64,000 nucleotides of DNA, taken from NCBI RefSeq assembly GCF_016031625.1, contig NZ_JACCHP010000006.1:1-64000 (forward strand), given 5' to 3'. The notes under the pieces were generated by a model. The model searched no databases. It was not told where the DNA came from and was given only the letters and a program-made list of their open reading frames with translations. The stretch is from Bradyrhizobium agreste. GTDB lineage: Bacteria > Pseudomonadota > Alphaproteobacteria > Rhizobiales > Xanthobacteraceae. Below are positions 8,285 through 17,783 of the stretch, in pieces. Numbering within the stretch: position 1 is the first letter of the stretch; every line of letters begins with the position of its first letter. The translations under genes and the position numbers were made by a program.

Positions 8285-8448
8285 ACGCGGCAGGCAGGTT
8301 CGCTTCCTATCCGGGGCCCGGATTTCGGATGTGCTCCACTTGCGCTCACCCGCCGCCTCTCGCGGGGCGGAATATTTCCGCGCTTGCCAATCAGCCCGGT
8401 GCGGTTCAGAAAAAAGCGCCAGGACAAGACGCGAGCGGAGACTGAAGT

Positions 8449-9606
8449 TTGACCATCAAGGGCAAGGCCTACATTGCCGGGATCTACGAACACCCGACCC
8501 GGCATGCGCCGGACAAATCCACCGCCCAGCTCCATGCCGAGGTCGCCAAGGGTGCGATCGAGGATGCCGGGATCAGCAAGGACGATATCGACGGCTATTT
8601 TTGCGCGGGCGATGCGCCCGGCGGCGCCTGGCCGATGGTCGATTATCTCGGCCTCAACACCAAGAAGCTTCGTCACGTCGATTCCACCGAGACCGGCGGC
8701 TGTTCCTACATCATCCATCTCGGCCATGCCGCCGAGGCGATTGCCGCCGGCAAATGCTCGATCGCGCTCGTGACGCTCGCCGGCAAGCCGCGCACCGGGG
8801 CGATGCCGCCGCGCGCGGCCGGCGCCGAGGTCGATTTCGAATCCGCTTACGGGGCGACCACGCACAATGCCTATGGCATGTGTGCCATGCGCCACATGCA
8901 CGACTATGGCACCACCTCCGAGCAGCTGGCCTGGATCAAGGTCGCGGCCTCGCATCACGCGCAATATAATCCGCATGCGATGCTCAAGGACGTCGTCACC
9001 GTCGAGGACGTCCTGAACTCGCCGATGATCTCCGATCCCCTGCATCGCATGGATTGCTGCGTCGTCTCCGACGGCGGTGGTGCGCTGATCGTCACCACGC
9101 CGGAGATTGCCAGGAGCCTGAAGAAGCCGCTGGTGCGCCTGATCGGCCATGGCGAGGCCATGAAGGGCCCGCGCGGCGGCAAGGATCTCGACCTCACTTA
9201 CTCTGCCGGCGTCTGGTCCGGCCCGCGCGCTTTCGAGGAAGCCGGCATCACGCCGAAGGACATCAAATACGCCTCGATCTACGACAGCTTCACCATCACG
9301 GTGCTGATGCAGCTCGAGGACCTCGGCTTCTGCAAGAAGGGCGAGGGCGGCAAGTTCGTCGCCGACGGCAATCTCATCTCCGGAGTCGGCAAGCTGCCGT
9401 TCAACACCGACGGCGGCGGCCTGTGCAGCAACCATCCGGTCAACCGCGGCGGCATGACCAAGATCCTCGAGGCCGTGCGCCAGCTGCGCGGCGAGGCGCA
9501 TCCGAAGGTGCAGGTCAAGAATTGCGATCTCGCCATCGCCCACGGTACCGGCGGCCTCCTCGGCGTCCGCCACGCCGCCTCGACCGCCATTCTGGAGCGC
9601 GTGTGA
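8449..9606 (+). CDS. Thiolase-family protein (SCP-x/lipid-transfer type)
   Basis: A 385-residue thiolase-superfamily enzyme expected to cleave a 3-ketoacyl-CoA or form its reverse condensation product in the cytoplasm. The N-terminal half contains DDIDGYFCAGDAP and ETGGCSYIIH; Cys85 sits where the nucleophile is expected. The C-terminal half has NTDGGGLCSNHPVNRGG and IAHGTGGLLG. The start is TTG 8449 with a purine-rich GCGGAG eight bases before it; no ATG fits. It overlaps the next gene by one base (TGATG), the usual thiolase plus DUF35 pairing, which suggests that the two products form a complex. Confidence 0.87.
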   Translation: MTIKGKAYIAGIYEHPTRHAPDKSTAQLHAEVAKGAIEDAGISKDDIDGYFCAGDAPGGAWPMVDYLGLNTKKLRHVDSTETGGCSYIIHLGHAAEAIAAGKCSIALVTLAGKPRTGAMPPRAAGAEVDFESAYGATTHNAYGMCAMRHMHDYGTTSEQLAWIKVAASHHAQYNPHAMLKDVVTVEDVLNSPMISDPLHRMDCCVVSDGGGALIVTTPEIARSLKKPLVRLIGHGEAMKGPRGGKDLDLTYSAGVWSGPRAFEEAGITPKDIKYASIYDSFTITVLMQLEDLGFCKKGEGGKFVADGNLISGVGKLPFNTDGGGLCSNHPVNRGGMTKILEAVRQLRGEAHPKVQVKNCDLAIAHGTGGLLGVRHAASTAILERV

Positions 9607-9995
9607 TGAGTGAAGCAAAGAAATATCCGGCCCCGGTCACGAATCCCGAGACCGCCGCATTCTGGGACGCGGCGAAGGAGGGCAAGTTCATGATCAAGCG
9701 CTGTACCGCCTGCGGCGAAGCGCATTACTTCCCGCGCTCGATCTGCCCGTTCTGCTACTCCGACAAGACGGTGTGGGAGCAGGCCTCCGGCGAGGGCACG
9801 ATCTACACCTACAGCCTGATGCGGAAATCGCCGACCGGTCCTTACGCCATCGGCTACGTCACGCTGAAGGAGGGGCCGTCGGTGCAGACCAATTTCGTCG
9901 ACTGCGATCTGGAAAAGCTCAAGATCGGCCAGAAGGTGAAGGTGGTGTTCAAGCCGACCGACGGCGCCCCGCTGCCGTTCTTCACGGTGGCTTGA
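9606..9995 (+). CDS. DUF35 zinc-ribbon/OB-fold protein, thiolase partner
   Basis: A 129-residue protein with a rubredoxin-like zinc ribbon (CTACGEAHYFPRSICPFC) followed by an OB-fold region (GTIYTYSLMRKSPTGPYAIG to the end). DUF35 proteins bind acyl-CoA and partner with thiolases. The start codon overlaps the thiolase stop, so the two are translationally coupled. Full family length. Confidence 0.88.
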   Translation: MSEAKKYPAPVTNPETAAFWDAAKEGKFMIKRCTACGEAHYFPRSICPFCYSDKTVWEQASGEGTIYTYSLMRKSPTGPYAIGYVTLKEGPSVQTNFVDCDLEKLKIGQKVKVVFKPTDGAPLPFFTVA

Positions 9996-10002
9996 TTGCT
10001 TT

Positions 10003-10149
10003 CTCCCTTCTCCCCTTGTGGGAGAAGGTGGCGCGAAGCGCCGGATGAGGGGTTCTCTCCGCGGAAAGACTTTCCGTGCGGAAGCAACCCCTCACCCAAA
10101 TGAGTTTGCCGCACGGCCCTCGCGGCCCTCTCCCACAAGGGGAGAGGGC
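10003..10149. repeat. Palindromic repeat (CCTTCTCCCCTTGTGGGAGA family)
   Basis: CTCCCTTCTCCCCTTGTGGG at the left is mirrored by CCTCTCCCACAAGGGGAGAG at the right, with inner GATGAGGGGTT/AACCCCTCAC arms. It fills most of the 206-base gap between the DUF35 and MaoC genes and could shape the operon transcript there. Confidence 0.85.
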
Positions 10150-10201
10150 ACATCAACGGGCGCCGCTGCTCGCTGGGAGACTGGGAGGAAGACAAAGCAA
10201 C

Positions 10202-11062
10202 ATGTCCGCCAGATACGAAGAGCTCAAAGCCCTCAAAAACCTCGGCCAGAAATATGCCTACACTGACCGCGAAGTCATGCTCTACGCCTACGGCATCGGG
10301 CTCGGCGCTGACCCCATGGACGAGAACGAGCTCGCCTTCGTCAACGAGGGCACGTACACACCGCGGCCGCTGAAGGTGGTGCCGACCTTCGCCTCCGTCG
10401 CGGCCTGGGGCTCGGGACCCGGCGAGATGAATCTCAACCGCGTCATGGTGGTCGACGGCGAGCGCGACATCACCTTCCACCAGCCGTTGCCGGTCGCCGC
10501 GAACATCACCGCCGACTCTTCCGTCCTCGAAGTCTACGACAAGGGCAAGGACAAGGGCGTCGTCATTGTTCATCAGACCGTGCTGAAGAACGAGAAGGGC
10601 GAGAAGCTGGCGACGCTGGTCGCCTCACGCTTTGCCCGCGGCGATGGCGGCTTCGGCGGGCCGAACCTGACCCAGCCGGATCCGCACAAGATCCCGTCGC
10701 GCGCGCCCGACAAGACCATCGACATCACCACGCGCCCCGACCAGGCACTGGTCTATCGCCTCTGCGGCGACCGCAACCCGCTGCACTCCGATCCCGAGTT
10801 CGCCAGGAAGGCCGGCTTCCCACGTCCGATTCTGCACGGCATGTGCACCTACGGCATCACCTGCCGCGGCGTGCTGCAGACCTATGCCGACTATGACGCA
10901 AGCGCCTTCCGCCAGCATGTCGCGCGGTTCTCCTCGCCGGTCTACCCCGGCGAGACCGTGACCATGGACCTCTGGAAGGACGGCAACGTCATTTCGTTCG
11001 AAGCCAAGGTGAAGTCGCGCGGCGTCACCGTGATCAAGAACGGCAAGACGGTGCTGGGTTAG
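10202..11062 (+). CDS. MaoC-family (R)-specific enoyl-CoA hydratase
   Basis: A 286-residue double hot-dog protein of the MaoC/hydratase-2 family, which hydrates trans-2-enoyl-CoA to (3R)-hydroxyacyl-CoA. The N-terminal hot-dog contains YAYGIGLGADPMDENELAF, as in the hydratase half of peroxisomal multifunctional enzyme 2. The C-terminal half carries the catalytic hydratase-2 motif YRLCGDRNPLHSDPEFA with Asp and His, followed by GFPRPILHGMCTYG. ATG 10202 follows GGGAGGAAGAC. It is the hydration step between enoyl-CoA and the SDR gene downstream. Confidence 0.9.
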   Translation: MSARYEELKALKNLGQKYAYTDREVMLYAYGIGLGADPMDENELAFVNEGTYTPRPLKVVPTFASVAAWGSGPGEMNLNRVMVVDGERDITFHQPLPVAANITADSSVLEVYDKGKDKGVVIVHQTVLKNEKGEKLATLVASRFARGDGGFGGPNLTQPDPHKIPSRAPDKTIDITTRPDQALVYRLCGDRNPLHSDPEFARKAGFPRPILHGMCTYGITCRGVLQTYADYDASAFRQHVARFSSPVYPGETVTMDLWKDGNVISFEAKVKSRGVTVIKNGKTVLG

Positions 11063-11070
11063 GTCGGTCT

Positions 11071-11197
11071 CGTGCCCCGGACGCAGCGCAGCGCTCCTTC
11101 AGCGGTGCGCTGCTGGGCCGGGGCCCAGAGTGGCCGACAAGAACTGGGTCCCGGCTCTGCGACGCAGCGCTTCACGCTGCATCACGTCCGGGACACG
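11071..11197. repeat. Palindromic repeat (GTGCCCCGGACGCAGCGCAGCG family)
   Basis: CGTGCCCCGGACGCAGCGCA at the left is matched by GACGCAGCGCTTCACGCTGC and CACGTCCGGGACACG at the right. It occupies nearly all of the MaoC-SDR intergenic gap. A related copy lies at 31956-32038. Confidence 0.75.
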
Positions 11198-11222
11198 AAA
11201 GAAAAAACAGGGAGACGCCACC

Positions 11223-12104
11223 ATGGGACTACTCGACGGCAAGGTTGCGCTGATCACCGGCGCGGGCGGTGGGCTCGGCGAGGCCTACGCAAAGCTGTTC
11301 GCGCGGGAAGGGGCCTCGGTCGTCGTCAACGATCTCGGCGGTCCCCGCGACGGCTCCGGCGCCGACAAGTCCATGGCGCAACAGGTCGTGGACGCGATCA
11401 AGGCCGAGGGCGGCAAGGCGGTCGCCAACGGTGCCGACATCTCCACCATGGAAGGCGGCCAATCGGTGTTCGACGACGCCATCAAGCATTTCGGCCGCGC
11501 CGACATCCTCGTCAACAATGCCGGCATTTTGCGCGACCAGACCTTCGCAAAAGCCTCGGAAGCCGACTGGGACAAGGTCATCAAGGTCCATCTGAAGGGC
11601 ACCTTTTGTTGCACCTTGCCGGTGTTTCGCTGGATGCGGGAAAACGGCGGCGGCGTCATCGTCAACACCTCCTCGACATCAGGGTTGATCGGCAATTTCG
11701 GCCAGACCAATTACGGCGCGGCCAAGGGCGGCATCTGGGGCCTGTCCAACGTGCTCGCGATCGAGGGCCGGAAGTACAACATCCGGATCTGGACGCTGGC
11801 CCCGGGCGCCCTGACCCGCATGACCGCAGACCTGCCCCGCTATAAGGAGAACCCCGGCGCTGCGCTGGGGCCGGACGGCATCGCGCCGGCCGTGCTATAC
11901 ATGGTCAGCGATTTGTCGGGCGACCAGACCGGCAAGGTGCTGGGCGTGTCCGGGCCCCGCGGCGTGCGCGAGATGCGGATGATGGAAATGGAAGGCTGGA
12001 AGCCGCCGCATTCGGGCTGGAAGGCCCAGGACATCGTCGATCACGCCAAGGAGATCTTCTTCTCCGAGGAGGATGTGAAGCGTTGGTCGGCGCGGCGGTT
12101 TTAG
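11223..12104 (+). CDS. SDR-family 3-hydroxyacyl-CoA dehydrogenase-like
   Basis: A 293-residue classical short-chain dehydrogenase. The nucleotide site is TGAGGGLG (residues 13-20), followed by NNAG, a catalytic Ser in NTSSTSG and the YGAAK catalytic motif. Sequence character resembles the dehydrogenase domain of peroxisomal multifunctional enzyme 2, which oxidises (3R)-hydroxyacyl-CoA to 3-ketoacyl-CoA; that fits the upstream MaoC and thiolase genes. ATG 11223 follows ACAGGGAGACGCCACC. The C-terminal extension after residue 240 is longer than in minimal SDRs. Confidence 0.88.
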   Translation: MGLLDGKVALITGAGGGLGEAYAKLFAREGASVVVNDLGGPRDGSGADKSMAQQVVDAIKAEGGKAVANGADISTMEGGQSVFDDAIKHFGRADILVNNAGILRDQTFAKASEADWDKVIKVHLKGTFCCTLPVFRWMRENGGGVIVNTSSTSGLIGNFGQTNYGAAKGGIWGLSNVLAIEGRKYNIRIWTLAPGALTRMTADLPRYKENPGAALGPDGIAPAVLYMVSDLSGDQTGKVLGVSGPRGVREMRMMEMEGWKPPHSGWKAQDIVDHAKEIFFSEEDVKRWSARRF

Positions 12105-12110
12105 GCCATG

Positions 12111-12191
12111 GTCGTTCCGGGGCACGCGAAGCGTGAACCCGGAACCTCGAGATTCCGGGTTCGATGCTGACGCATCGCCCCGGAATGACGA
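12111..12191. repeat. Palindromic repeat (GTCGTTCCGGGGC family)
   Basis: GTCGTTCCGGGGC is mirrored by GCCCCGGAATGAC, and an inner pair CGGAACCTCGAGATTCCGGG adds a second stem. It lies between the SDR and the DapA-like gene. A similar repeat is at 28192-28271. Confidence 0.8.
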
Positions 12192-12211
12192 ACAAGGGGA
12201 TACAAGGACTT

Positions 12212-13165
12212 ATGAAACTCACCGCCGACGCCAAGGGCACCTTCGCAATCGCGCCGACGCCATTCCACGACGACGGCGGGATCGACGAGCGCTCGATCGA
12301 CCGCCTCACCGATTTCTACGAGGAGGTCGGCTGCGACGGCGTCACGGTGCTCGGCATCATGGGCGAAGCCCCCAAGCTCGATGCGGCCGAGGCCGAGCAG
12401 GTGGCGGTGCGCTTCGTCAAGCGCGCCAAGAAGATGCAGGTGATCGTCGGGGTCTCCGCGCCGGGCTTTGCCACGATGCGTTCGCTGGCGAAGGCCTCGA
12501 TGGATGCGGGCGCGGCCGGCGTCATGATCGCGCCGCCGCCAAGCTTGCGCACCGATGACCAGATCATCGGCTATTTCAAGCAGGCGGCGGAGGCGATCGG
12601 GCCTGACGTGCCCTGGGTGCTCCAGGATTATCCGCTGACGCTGTCGGTCGTGTTCACGCCTGCCGTGATCCGCAAGATCGTCATGGACAATCCGAACTGC
12701 GTGATGCTCAAGCACGAGGACTGGCCGGGGCTGGAGAAGATCTCGGCGCTGCGCAACTTCCAGAAGGACGGCACGCTGCGGCCGCTCTCGATCCTCTGCG
12801 GCAATGGCGGCTTGTTCCTGGATTTCGAGATGGAGCGCGGCGCCGACGGAGCCATGACCGGCTATGCCTTCCCCGAGCTCCTGATCGACGTCGTGCGCCT
12901 GTCGAAGCAAGGCAAGCGCGACGCCGCGCATGATCTGTTCGACGCGCATCTGCCGCTGATCCGCTACGAGCAGCAGCCCGGCGCCGGACTTGCCGTGCGC
13001 AAATACGTGCTGCAGAAGCGCGGCGTCATCGCTTCCAGCGCCCAGCGCAAGCCCGGCGCGACCATCACGGCGACGGCCAAGGCTGAGGCCGATTACCTGC
13101 TGTCGCGGGTTGCCCGCGTCGACAAGCGCGCCAATCTCGGCCCGCAATCCAGCGCCGCGGGTTAG
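12212..13165 (+). CDS. Dihydrodipicolinate synthase-family (DapA-like) aldolase/lyase
   Basis: A 317-residue class I aldolase-fold protein of the DapA/N-acetylneuraminate lyase family. Tyr140 (in QDYPLT) and the Schiff-base Lys167 (in VMLKHEDW) are present, as is GIMGEAPKL in the phosphate/carboxylate loop region. The true substrate is unknown; in this catabolic setting an aldol cleavage or 2-oxoacid reaction is more likely than lysine biosynthesis. The start was set at ATG 12212 after CAAGGACTT; upstream in-frame starts lie in the palindromic repeat. It is followed four bases later by a NUDIX gene. Confidence 0.85.
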   Translation: MKLTADAKGTFAIAPTPFHDDGGIDERSIDRLTDFYEEVGCDGVTVLGIMGEAPKLDAAEAEQVAVRFVKRAKKMQVIVGVSAPGFATMRSLAKASMDAGAAGVMIAPPPSLRTDDQIIGYFKQAAEAIGPDVPWVLQDYPLTLSVVFTPAVIRKIVMDNPNCVMLKHEDWPGLEKISALRNFQKDGTLRPLSILCGNGGLFLDFEMERGADGAMTGYAFPELLIDVVRLSKQGKRDAAHDLFDAHLPLIRYEQQPGAGLAVRKYVLQKRGVIASSAQRKPGATITATAKAEADYLLSRVARVDKRANLGPQSSAAG

Positions 13166-13169
13166 TTGC

Positions 13170-13985
13170 ATGGCCGCGACATCAGCATCACGCCCGGCCT
13201 CGACGATCCTCCTGCTGCGCGACGGCGCGCCGGCCGACGGCAAGAGCCGCGGCGAGATCGAAGTCTTCATGATGGTTCGCCATCATCAGATCGAGTTCAA
13301 CTCGGGCGCGCTGGTGTTTCCCGGCGGCAGTGTCGATGCCGGCGACAAGGAGATCGTTGCCCGCTCCGATCTCTATTCGGGCGGCGAGGGCTTGAGCGAA
13401 GCCGATCGCGGCTTTCGGATCGCCGCGATTCGCGAGACCTTTGAGGAAAGCGGCATCCTGCTGGCACGGTCCAAGGGCACCGGCGCGCCAATCGACGCCA
13501 AACGCGCCGGCGAGATCGCCGACGCGCATCGCGTTGCGCTCAATGAGCACAAGATCGGCTTCCTCGACATTCTCGCCGACAACGATCTCCAGCTCGCACT
13601 CGACACGCTCGTGCCCTACGCGCACTGGATCACGCCGGAGGGCATGCCGAAGCGGTTCGACACCTGGTTCTTCCTGGCCGCCGCACCGCCCGACCAGCTC
13701 GGTGCTCACGACGGACGCGAATCCACCGATTCGATCTGGGTGTCGCCGCGCGAGGCGGTAGAGGGCGGAGAGAGCGGCCGCTTCAAGCTGCCGTTCCCGA
13801 CCACGCGCAACCTGATCCGGCTCGCCAAACAGCCGAGCGTGAGTGCGGCGCTGGATCACGCCCGCGGCCTGTCGATCGTCACGGTGATGCCGGTGATGAC
13901 CAAGACCGAAACCGGCCGTCAGCTCCGCATCCCTCGCGAGGCCGGCTATGACGGCGAGGTGTTCGAGGTCGCGGCCATCGGCTGA
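13170..13985 (+). CDS. NUDIX hydrolase
   Basis: A 271-residue protein. The Nudix motif is interrupted by an insert: GALVFPGGSVD begins it and IAAIRETFEESGILL completes the RExxEExG helix, which is the layout of larger NUDT7/19-like coenzyme A or nucleotide diphosphatases. A CoA-ester pyrophosphatase role would suit the neighbouring acyl-CoA genes, but this is inference. The start ATG 13170 is four bases after the DapA-like stop, so the pair is probably cotranscribed. Confidence 0.82.
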   Translation: MAATSASRPASTILLLRDGAPADGKSRGEIEVFMMVRHHQIEFNSGALVFPGGSVDAGDKEIVARSDLYSGGEGLSEADRGFRIAAIRETFEESGILLARSKGTGAPIDAKRAGEIADAHRVALNEHKIGFLDILADNDLQLALDTLVPYAHWITPEGMPKRFDTWFFLAAAPPDQLGAHDGRESTDSIWVSPREAVEGGESGRFKLPFPTTRNLIRLAKQPSVSAALDHARGLSIVTVMPVMTKTETGRQLRIPREAGYDGEVFEVAAIG

Positions 13986-14054
13986 CACACTTCGATACTG
14001 GACGAAGTATCGAGGCCGCGTTGGCGCTAGAGTCCGTCCATCGAGAAGGACGGA

Positions 14055-15008
14055 ATGCGCGCCATGGACGTCAGGCAGGACGCCAACATCGCGGTCGAGC
14101 TGGCGCTGCTGGTCGCGCTCGCAACGCTGTGGGGCGGTTCCTACACCTTCATCAAGCTCGGCGTCGCCACCATCCCGCCGATCACGTTGATCGCGGCGCG
14201 CACGGCCATTGCCGGCCTGCTGCTGCTCGCGATCATGTGGATGCGTGGCATCGCAATGCCGACCGATGTCGCGAGCTGGAAGCGGTTCGCGTTCCAGGCC
14301 GTGCTCAACAGCGTCATCCCCTGGACCTTGATCGCCTGGGGCGAGCGCCATGTCGATGCCGCGCTCGCCACCATCCTCAACTCGGCCGGGCCGATCTTCA
14401 CCTTCCTGCTCACCGCAATCGTGACCCGTCACGAGGCGACGACCCCGCGAAAATTGTTCGGCGTGGTCGCCGGCATGGCCGGCATCCTGCTGATCGTCGG
14501 CGTCGATGCCTTCCATGACATCGGCAGCGGCCTCATCGCCGAGGCGGCCATCGTTGCCGCCACCATCTGCTACGCCTGCGCCGCGATCTTCGGCCGGAGC
14601 TTCAAAGGCCTCGACCCCATGGCGCCCGCGGCCGGCTCGCTGTTGGCGGGGGCAGCGGTCCTGATCCCGGCCTCCTTCGTCGTCGAGCAGCCCTGGACGC
14701 TGTCGCCTTCGCTGAGCTCGGTGCTGGCACTGTCGGCGCTCGCGGTGTTCTCGACCGCGGCAGCATTCGTGATCTATTTCCGCCTGATCCAGACCCTGGG
14801 CTCGGTCGGCACCACCGCGCAGGCCTATCTGCGGGTGCCGATCGGGGTCGCCATCAGCGTCGCCTTCCTCGGCGAGACCTTGAGCCGGACCGCCTGGATC
14901 GGCCTGGCCTGCGTCGTCCTCGGCGTCGCCGCCATGACGATCCCGGCCCGCAGGCAGCCAGCGTCAAACTGTCGTAAAGCCGAAGCGGGCGGCAGATCCC
15001 GATATTAA
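14055..15008 (+). CDS. DMT-superfamily transporter (EamA type)
   Basis: A 317-residue inner-membrane protein with ten predicted hydrophobic helices in two EamA repeats; the signature LATLWGGSYTFIKLG opens helix 1. Family members export small metabolites, amino acids or drugs. The substrate is not predictable. A nearby in-frame ATG at 14064 is an alternative start. It stands alone on the plus strand after the NUDIX gene. Confidence 0.85.
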   Translation: MRAMDVRQDANIAVELALLVALATLWGGSYTFIKLGVATIPPITLIAARTAIAGLLLLAIMWMRGIAMPTDVASWKRFAFQAVLNSVIPWTLIAWGERHVDAALATILNSAGPIFTFLLTAIVTRHEATTPRKLFGVVAGMAGILLIVGVDAFHDIGSGLIAEAAIVAATICYACAAIFGRSFKGLDPMAPAAGSLLAGAAVLIPASFVVEQPWTLSPSLSSVLALSALAVFSTAAAFVIYFRLIQTLGSVGTTAQAYLRVPIGVAISVAFLGETLSRTAWIGLACVVLGVAAMTIPARRQPASNCRKAEAGGRSRY

Positions 15009-15029
15009 CGATATTCCGCGTCCCGAGGC

Positions 15030-17783
15030 ATGTTCCCCCCGGGCAGCAATACGTCGTATATTGGACCTCCAGCAGTCCGGTCCCTCAAACCACCAATGTC
15101 CGCCGAATTGACGCCGCCCCCTGAGAAAAGGCGAACCTTCTCGCTCTCCATCGGCCAGCTCACCTTCGGCAGCTTCCTGTTGGTGTTGGCGGTGATCATC
15201 GTCACCTCGACGGCGAGCGTGATTGCGATCCGGCACATCGATACGACCTTCGCCGAGCTGCAGCGGTTGCAGAGCGTCGGCGACCTCGCCGAGGACATCG
15301 ATCGCCGCATGAACGAATTGCGCCTTGCCGCGCGCGACTTCGTCACGGATCCCGGTGCCGGCATCCAGTTCCAGCAGGTCGGCGAGGCGGCCTCGACCCT
15401 CAGCGACATCCTGAAGAAGACCCGCATCGAGCTCGCGCCCGAGCAGCAGGACATGATCGACGGGGTGACCGAGCGGCTTGCGACCTATCGCTCCGGCCTC
15501 GAGCGGATCTCCACCCTGATCGACCGCCGCGCCCAGCTGCTCGCCGGACTGCCGCCGCTGCGCGACCAATTCGACGCAGCCGTCGCAGGTGCGGCGGACC
15601 GCGAGCTGGCGTCCCGCTTGTCCGAGGCGCAGAGCCGGATCGCGCTCGGGTTGCTCGCGCGCAACCCGTCCGCGGCTGAGCAGGCCGCGCAGGGAATGCG
15701 GGCGCTCGATATCGGCGATCCCAAGCTGAAGTCGGCGGTGAACGACTATGCCGAAGCCATCATGGCCGTCGCCGTCCGCGAGCGGCAGATCGCCGACATC
15801 GACCGCGAGGTGCTGGGAACTGAAGGCCGGCTGATCGGCCGCGTCACCGAATTGCTGCGCGAGGTCAGCTCCCGGCGTGGCCACGTGCTGTCGCGCGACT
15901 TCGCCCGGACGCTGACGGAGGCGCGATGGCAGAGCATCGTGCTCGGCACGGTCGGCGTGCTCATCGGCATCGCCGCTGCTTGGTTCGTGGTGCGCAGGAC
16001 AGTGCGTCCGCTCGCTCAGATCGCCCGATCCATTCGCGCGCTTGCCGCGGGCCGGAAAGATACCTCAATTCCATCCGCCGACCTCGACAACGAGATCGGC
16101 GACATTGCGCGGGCGGCCGAAGTGTTCCGCCGCGCGCTGGAGGAGGCCGACACTGCACGCGAGGCGGCGGTGCGCGCGCTCACCGAGCAGCGCCTCGCCG
16201 AGGAGAGCTATCGAAAATTGTTCGAAGGCTCCATCGACGGCATCTACGTGACGACGCCAGCGGGTGACCTCCTCAACGCCAATCCGGCGCTCGCGCGCAT
16301 GATGGGCTATGACAGCCCGCAGCAGCTGATCGACAGCATCAGCGACATCGCCCACACGATCTACGTCCACCCCGAGGCGCGCGCCGAATACCAACGGCTG
16401 ATGGCGCGCGACGGCATGGTGCGCGAGTTCGAGTATCAGGTGCGCCAGCGCAGCGGCGACATCCTCTGGCTCTCGGACAGCGCCACAGGCGTGCGCGACG
16501 AGCATGGCAACATCGTCCGCTACGAGGGAACGCTGCGCGACATCACCGACCAGAAGCGGGCGGAGGAGGCCATCGCCGAAGGCCGGCGCCTGCTGCAGCA
16601 GGTCATCGACACCGTGCCCGCGGTGATCAACGTCAAGGACCGAAACCTGCGCTACGTGCTGATGAACCGCTACATGGCCGGCATCTTCGGCATCGAGCCC
16701 GGCGAGGCGCTCGGCCGCACCACGGCCGACCTGATGTCGCGCTACGGCGCATCCAAATCCGACGAGAGCGACAAGCGGGTGCTCAAGCTTCGAAAAGGTC
16801 TCGGTTTCTACGAGGAGGAGTATCAGGACGCCTCCGGCAACATGCGGCAATGGCTGGTCAACAAGTTGCCGCTGCTCGACGCCGAGGGCGAGATCGAGCG
16901 GATCGTGACCGTCGCGCTCGATATCGGCGAGCGCAAGCGCGGCGAGCAGGAGATGCGCAAGGCCAAGGAAGCCGCCGAAACCGCGCTGCGTAATCTGCGC
17001 GAGACACAGGCCTCGCTGATCGAGGCGGAGAAGCTGGCCGCGCTCGGGCGCCTGGTCGCCGGCGTCGCCCACGAGGTGAACAATCCCGTCGGCATCAGCC
17101 TCACGGTCGCTTCGGCCCTGGAGCGCAAGACCGCAATGTTCACCGCCGAAGTCGAGCGCGGCGAGCTGCGCCGCTCCACGCTCAACGACTTCCTCAGCAC
17201 CAGCCGCGACGCGTCCTCGCAGCTCGTCTCCAATCTCAACCGCGCCGCCGAGCTGATCCAGTCGTTCAAGCAGGTCGCCGCCGACCGCAACTATTCGGAT
17301 CAGCGGACTTTCGATCTCGGCGACCTCACCGAGCAGGTGGTGATGAGCCTGCGGCCGGGGCTGCGCAAGCACAATCTGACGCTCAACGTCGAGTGTCAGC
17401 CGGACCTGACCATGAACAGCTATCCAGGCCCGTACGGCCAGGTGCTGACCAATCTGTTTTTGAATTCGGTGGCGCACGCATTCCCGGACGGCCGGCCCGG
17501 GACGATCGAGATCCAGGTGCGCGAGTCCGGCAAGGACAACGTCGAGATCATCTTCTCCGACAATGGCTGCGGCATGTCGCTCGACGTCCGCCGCCGCGCC
17601 TTCGATCCGTTTTTCACGACGCGGCGCGACCAGGGCGGCACCGGCCTCGGTCTGCACATCGTCTACAGCATCGTCACCAACCGGCTCGGTGGCCGGCTCG
17701 ATCTCGATTCCGAACCGGGTGGCGGTACGCGCATCCAGATAATTCTGCCGCGTGTGGCGCCGCTCGAACAGGCCGCGGAATAG
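15030..17783 (+). CDS. Membrane PAS sensor histidine kinase
   Basis: A 917-residue histidine kinase. A transmembrane helix lies near residues 42-65, then a coiled-coil periplasmic sensor and a second membrane helix near 305-325 (VGVLIGIAAAWFVV). A HAMP domain follows, then two PAS domains (about 395-510 and 520-640) and a short coiled coil. His681 lies in VAGVAHEVNNPVG, and the ATPase domain ends at 917 (DNGCGMS, GGTGLGLHIVYSI). No receiver domain or adjacent response regulator is present, so it is an orphan kinase. ATG 15096 is a plausible alternative start. The 3' end abuts the convergent GrlR-like gene. Confidence 0.9.
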   Translation: MFPPGSNTSYIGPPAVRSLKPPMSAELTPPPEKRRTFSLSIGQLTFGSFLLVLAVIIVTSTASVIAIRHIDTTFAELQRLQSVGDLAEDIDRRMNELRLAARDFVTDPGAGIQFQQVGEAASTLSDILKKTRIELAPEQQDMIDGVTERLATYRSGLERISTLIDRRAQLLAGLPPLRDQFDAAVAGAADRELASRLSEAQSRIALGLLARNPSAAEQAAQGMRALDIGDPKLKSAVNDYAEAIMAVAVRERQIADIDREVLGTEGRLIGRVTELLREVSSRRGHVLSRDFARTLTEARWQSIVLGTVGVLIGIAAAWFVVRRTVRPLAQIARSIRALAAGRKDTSIPSADLDNEIGDIARAAEVFRRALEEADTAREAAVRALTEQRLAEESYRKLFEGSIDGIYVTTPAGDLLNANPALARMMGYDSPQQLIDSISDIAHTIYVHPEARAEYQRLMARDGMVREFEYQVRQRSGDILWLSDSATGVRDEHGNIVRYEGTLRDITDQKRAEEAIAEGRRLLQQVIDTVPAVINVKDRNLRYVLMNRYMAGIFGIEPGEALGRTTADLMSRYGASKSDESDKRVLKLRKGLGFYEEEYQDASGNMRQWLVNKLPLLDAEGEIERIVTVALDIGERKRGEQEMRKAKEAAETALRNLRETQASLIEAEKLAALGRLVAGVAHEVNNPVGISLTVASALERKTAMFTAEVERGELRRSTLNDFLSTSRDASSQLVSNLNRAAELIQSFKQVAADRNYSDQRTFDLGDLTEQVVMSLRPGLRKHNLTLNVECQPDLTMNSYPGPYGQVLTNLFLNSVAHAFPDGRPGTIEIQVRESGKDNVEIIFSDNGCGMSLDVRRRAFDPFFTTRRDQGGTGLGLHIVYSIVTNRLGGRLDLDSEPGGGTRIQIILPRVAPLEQAAE

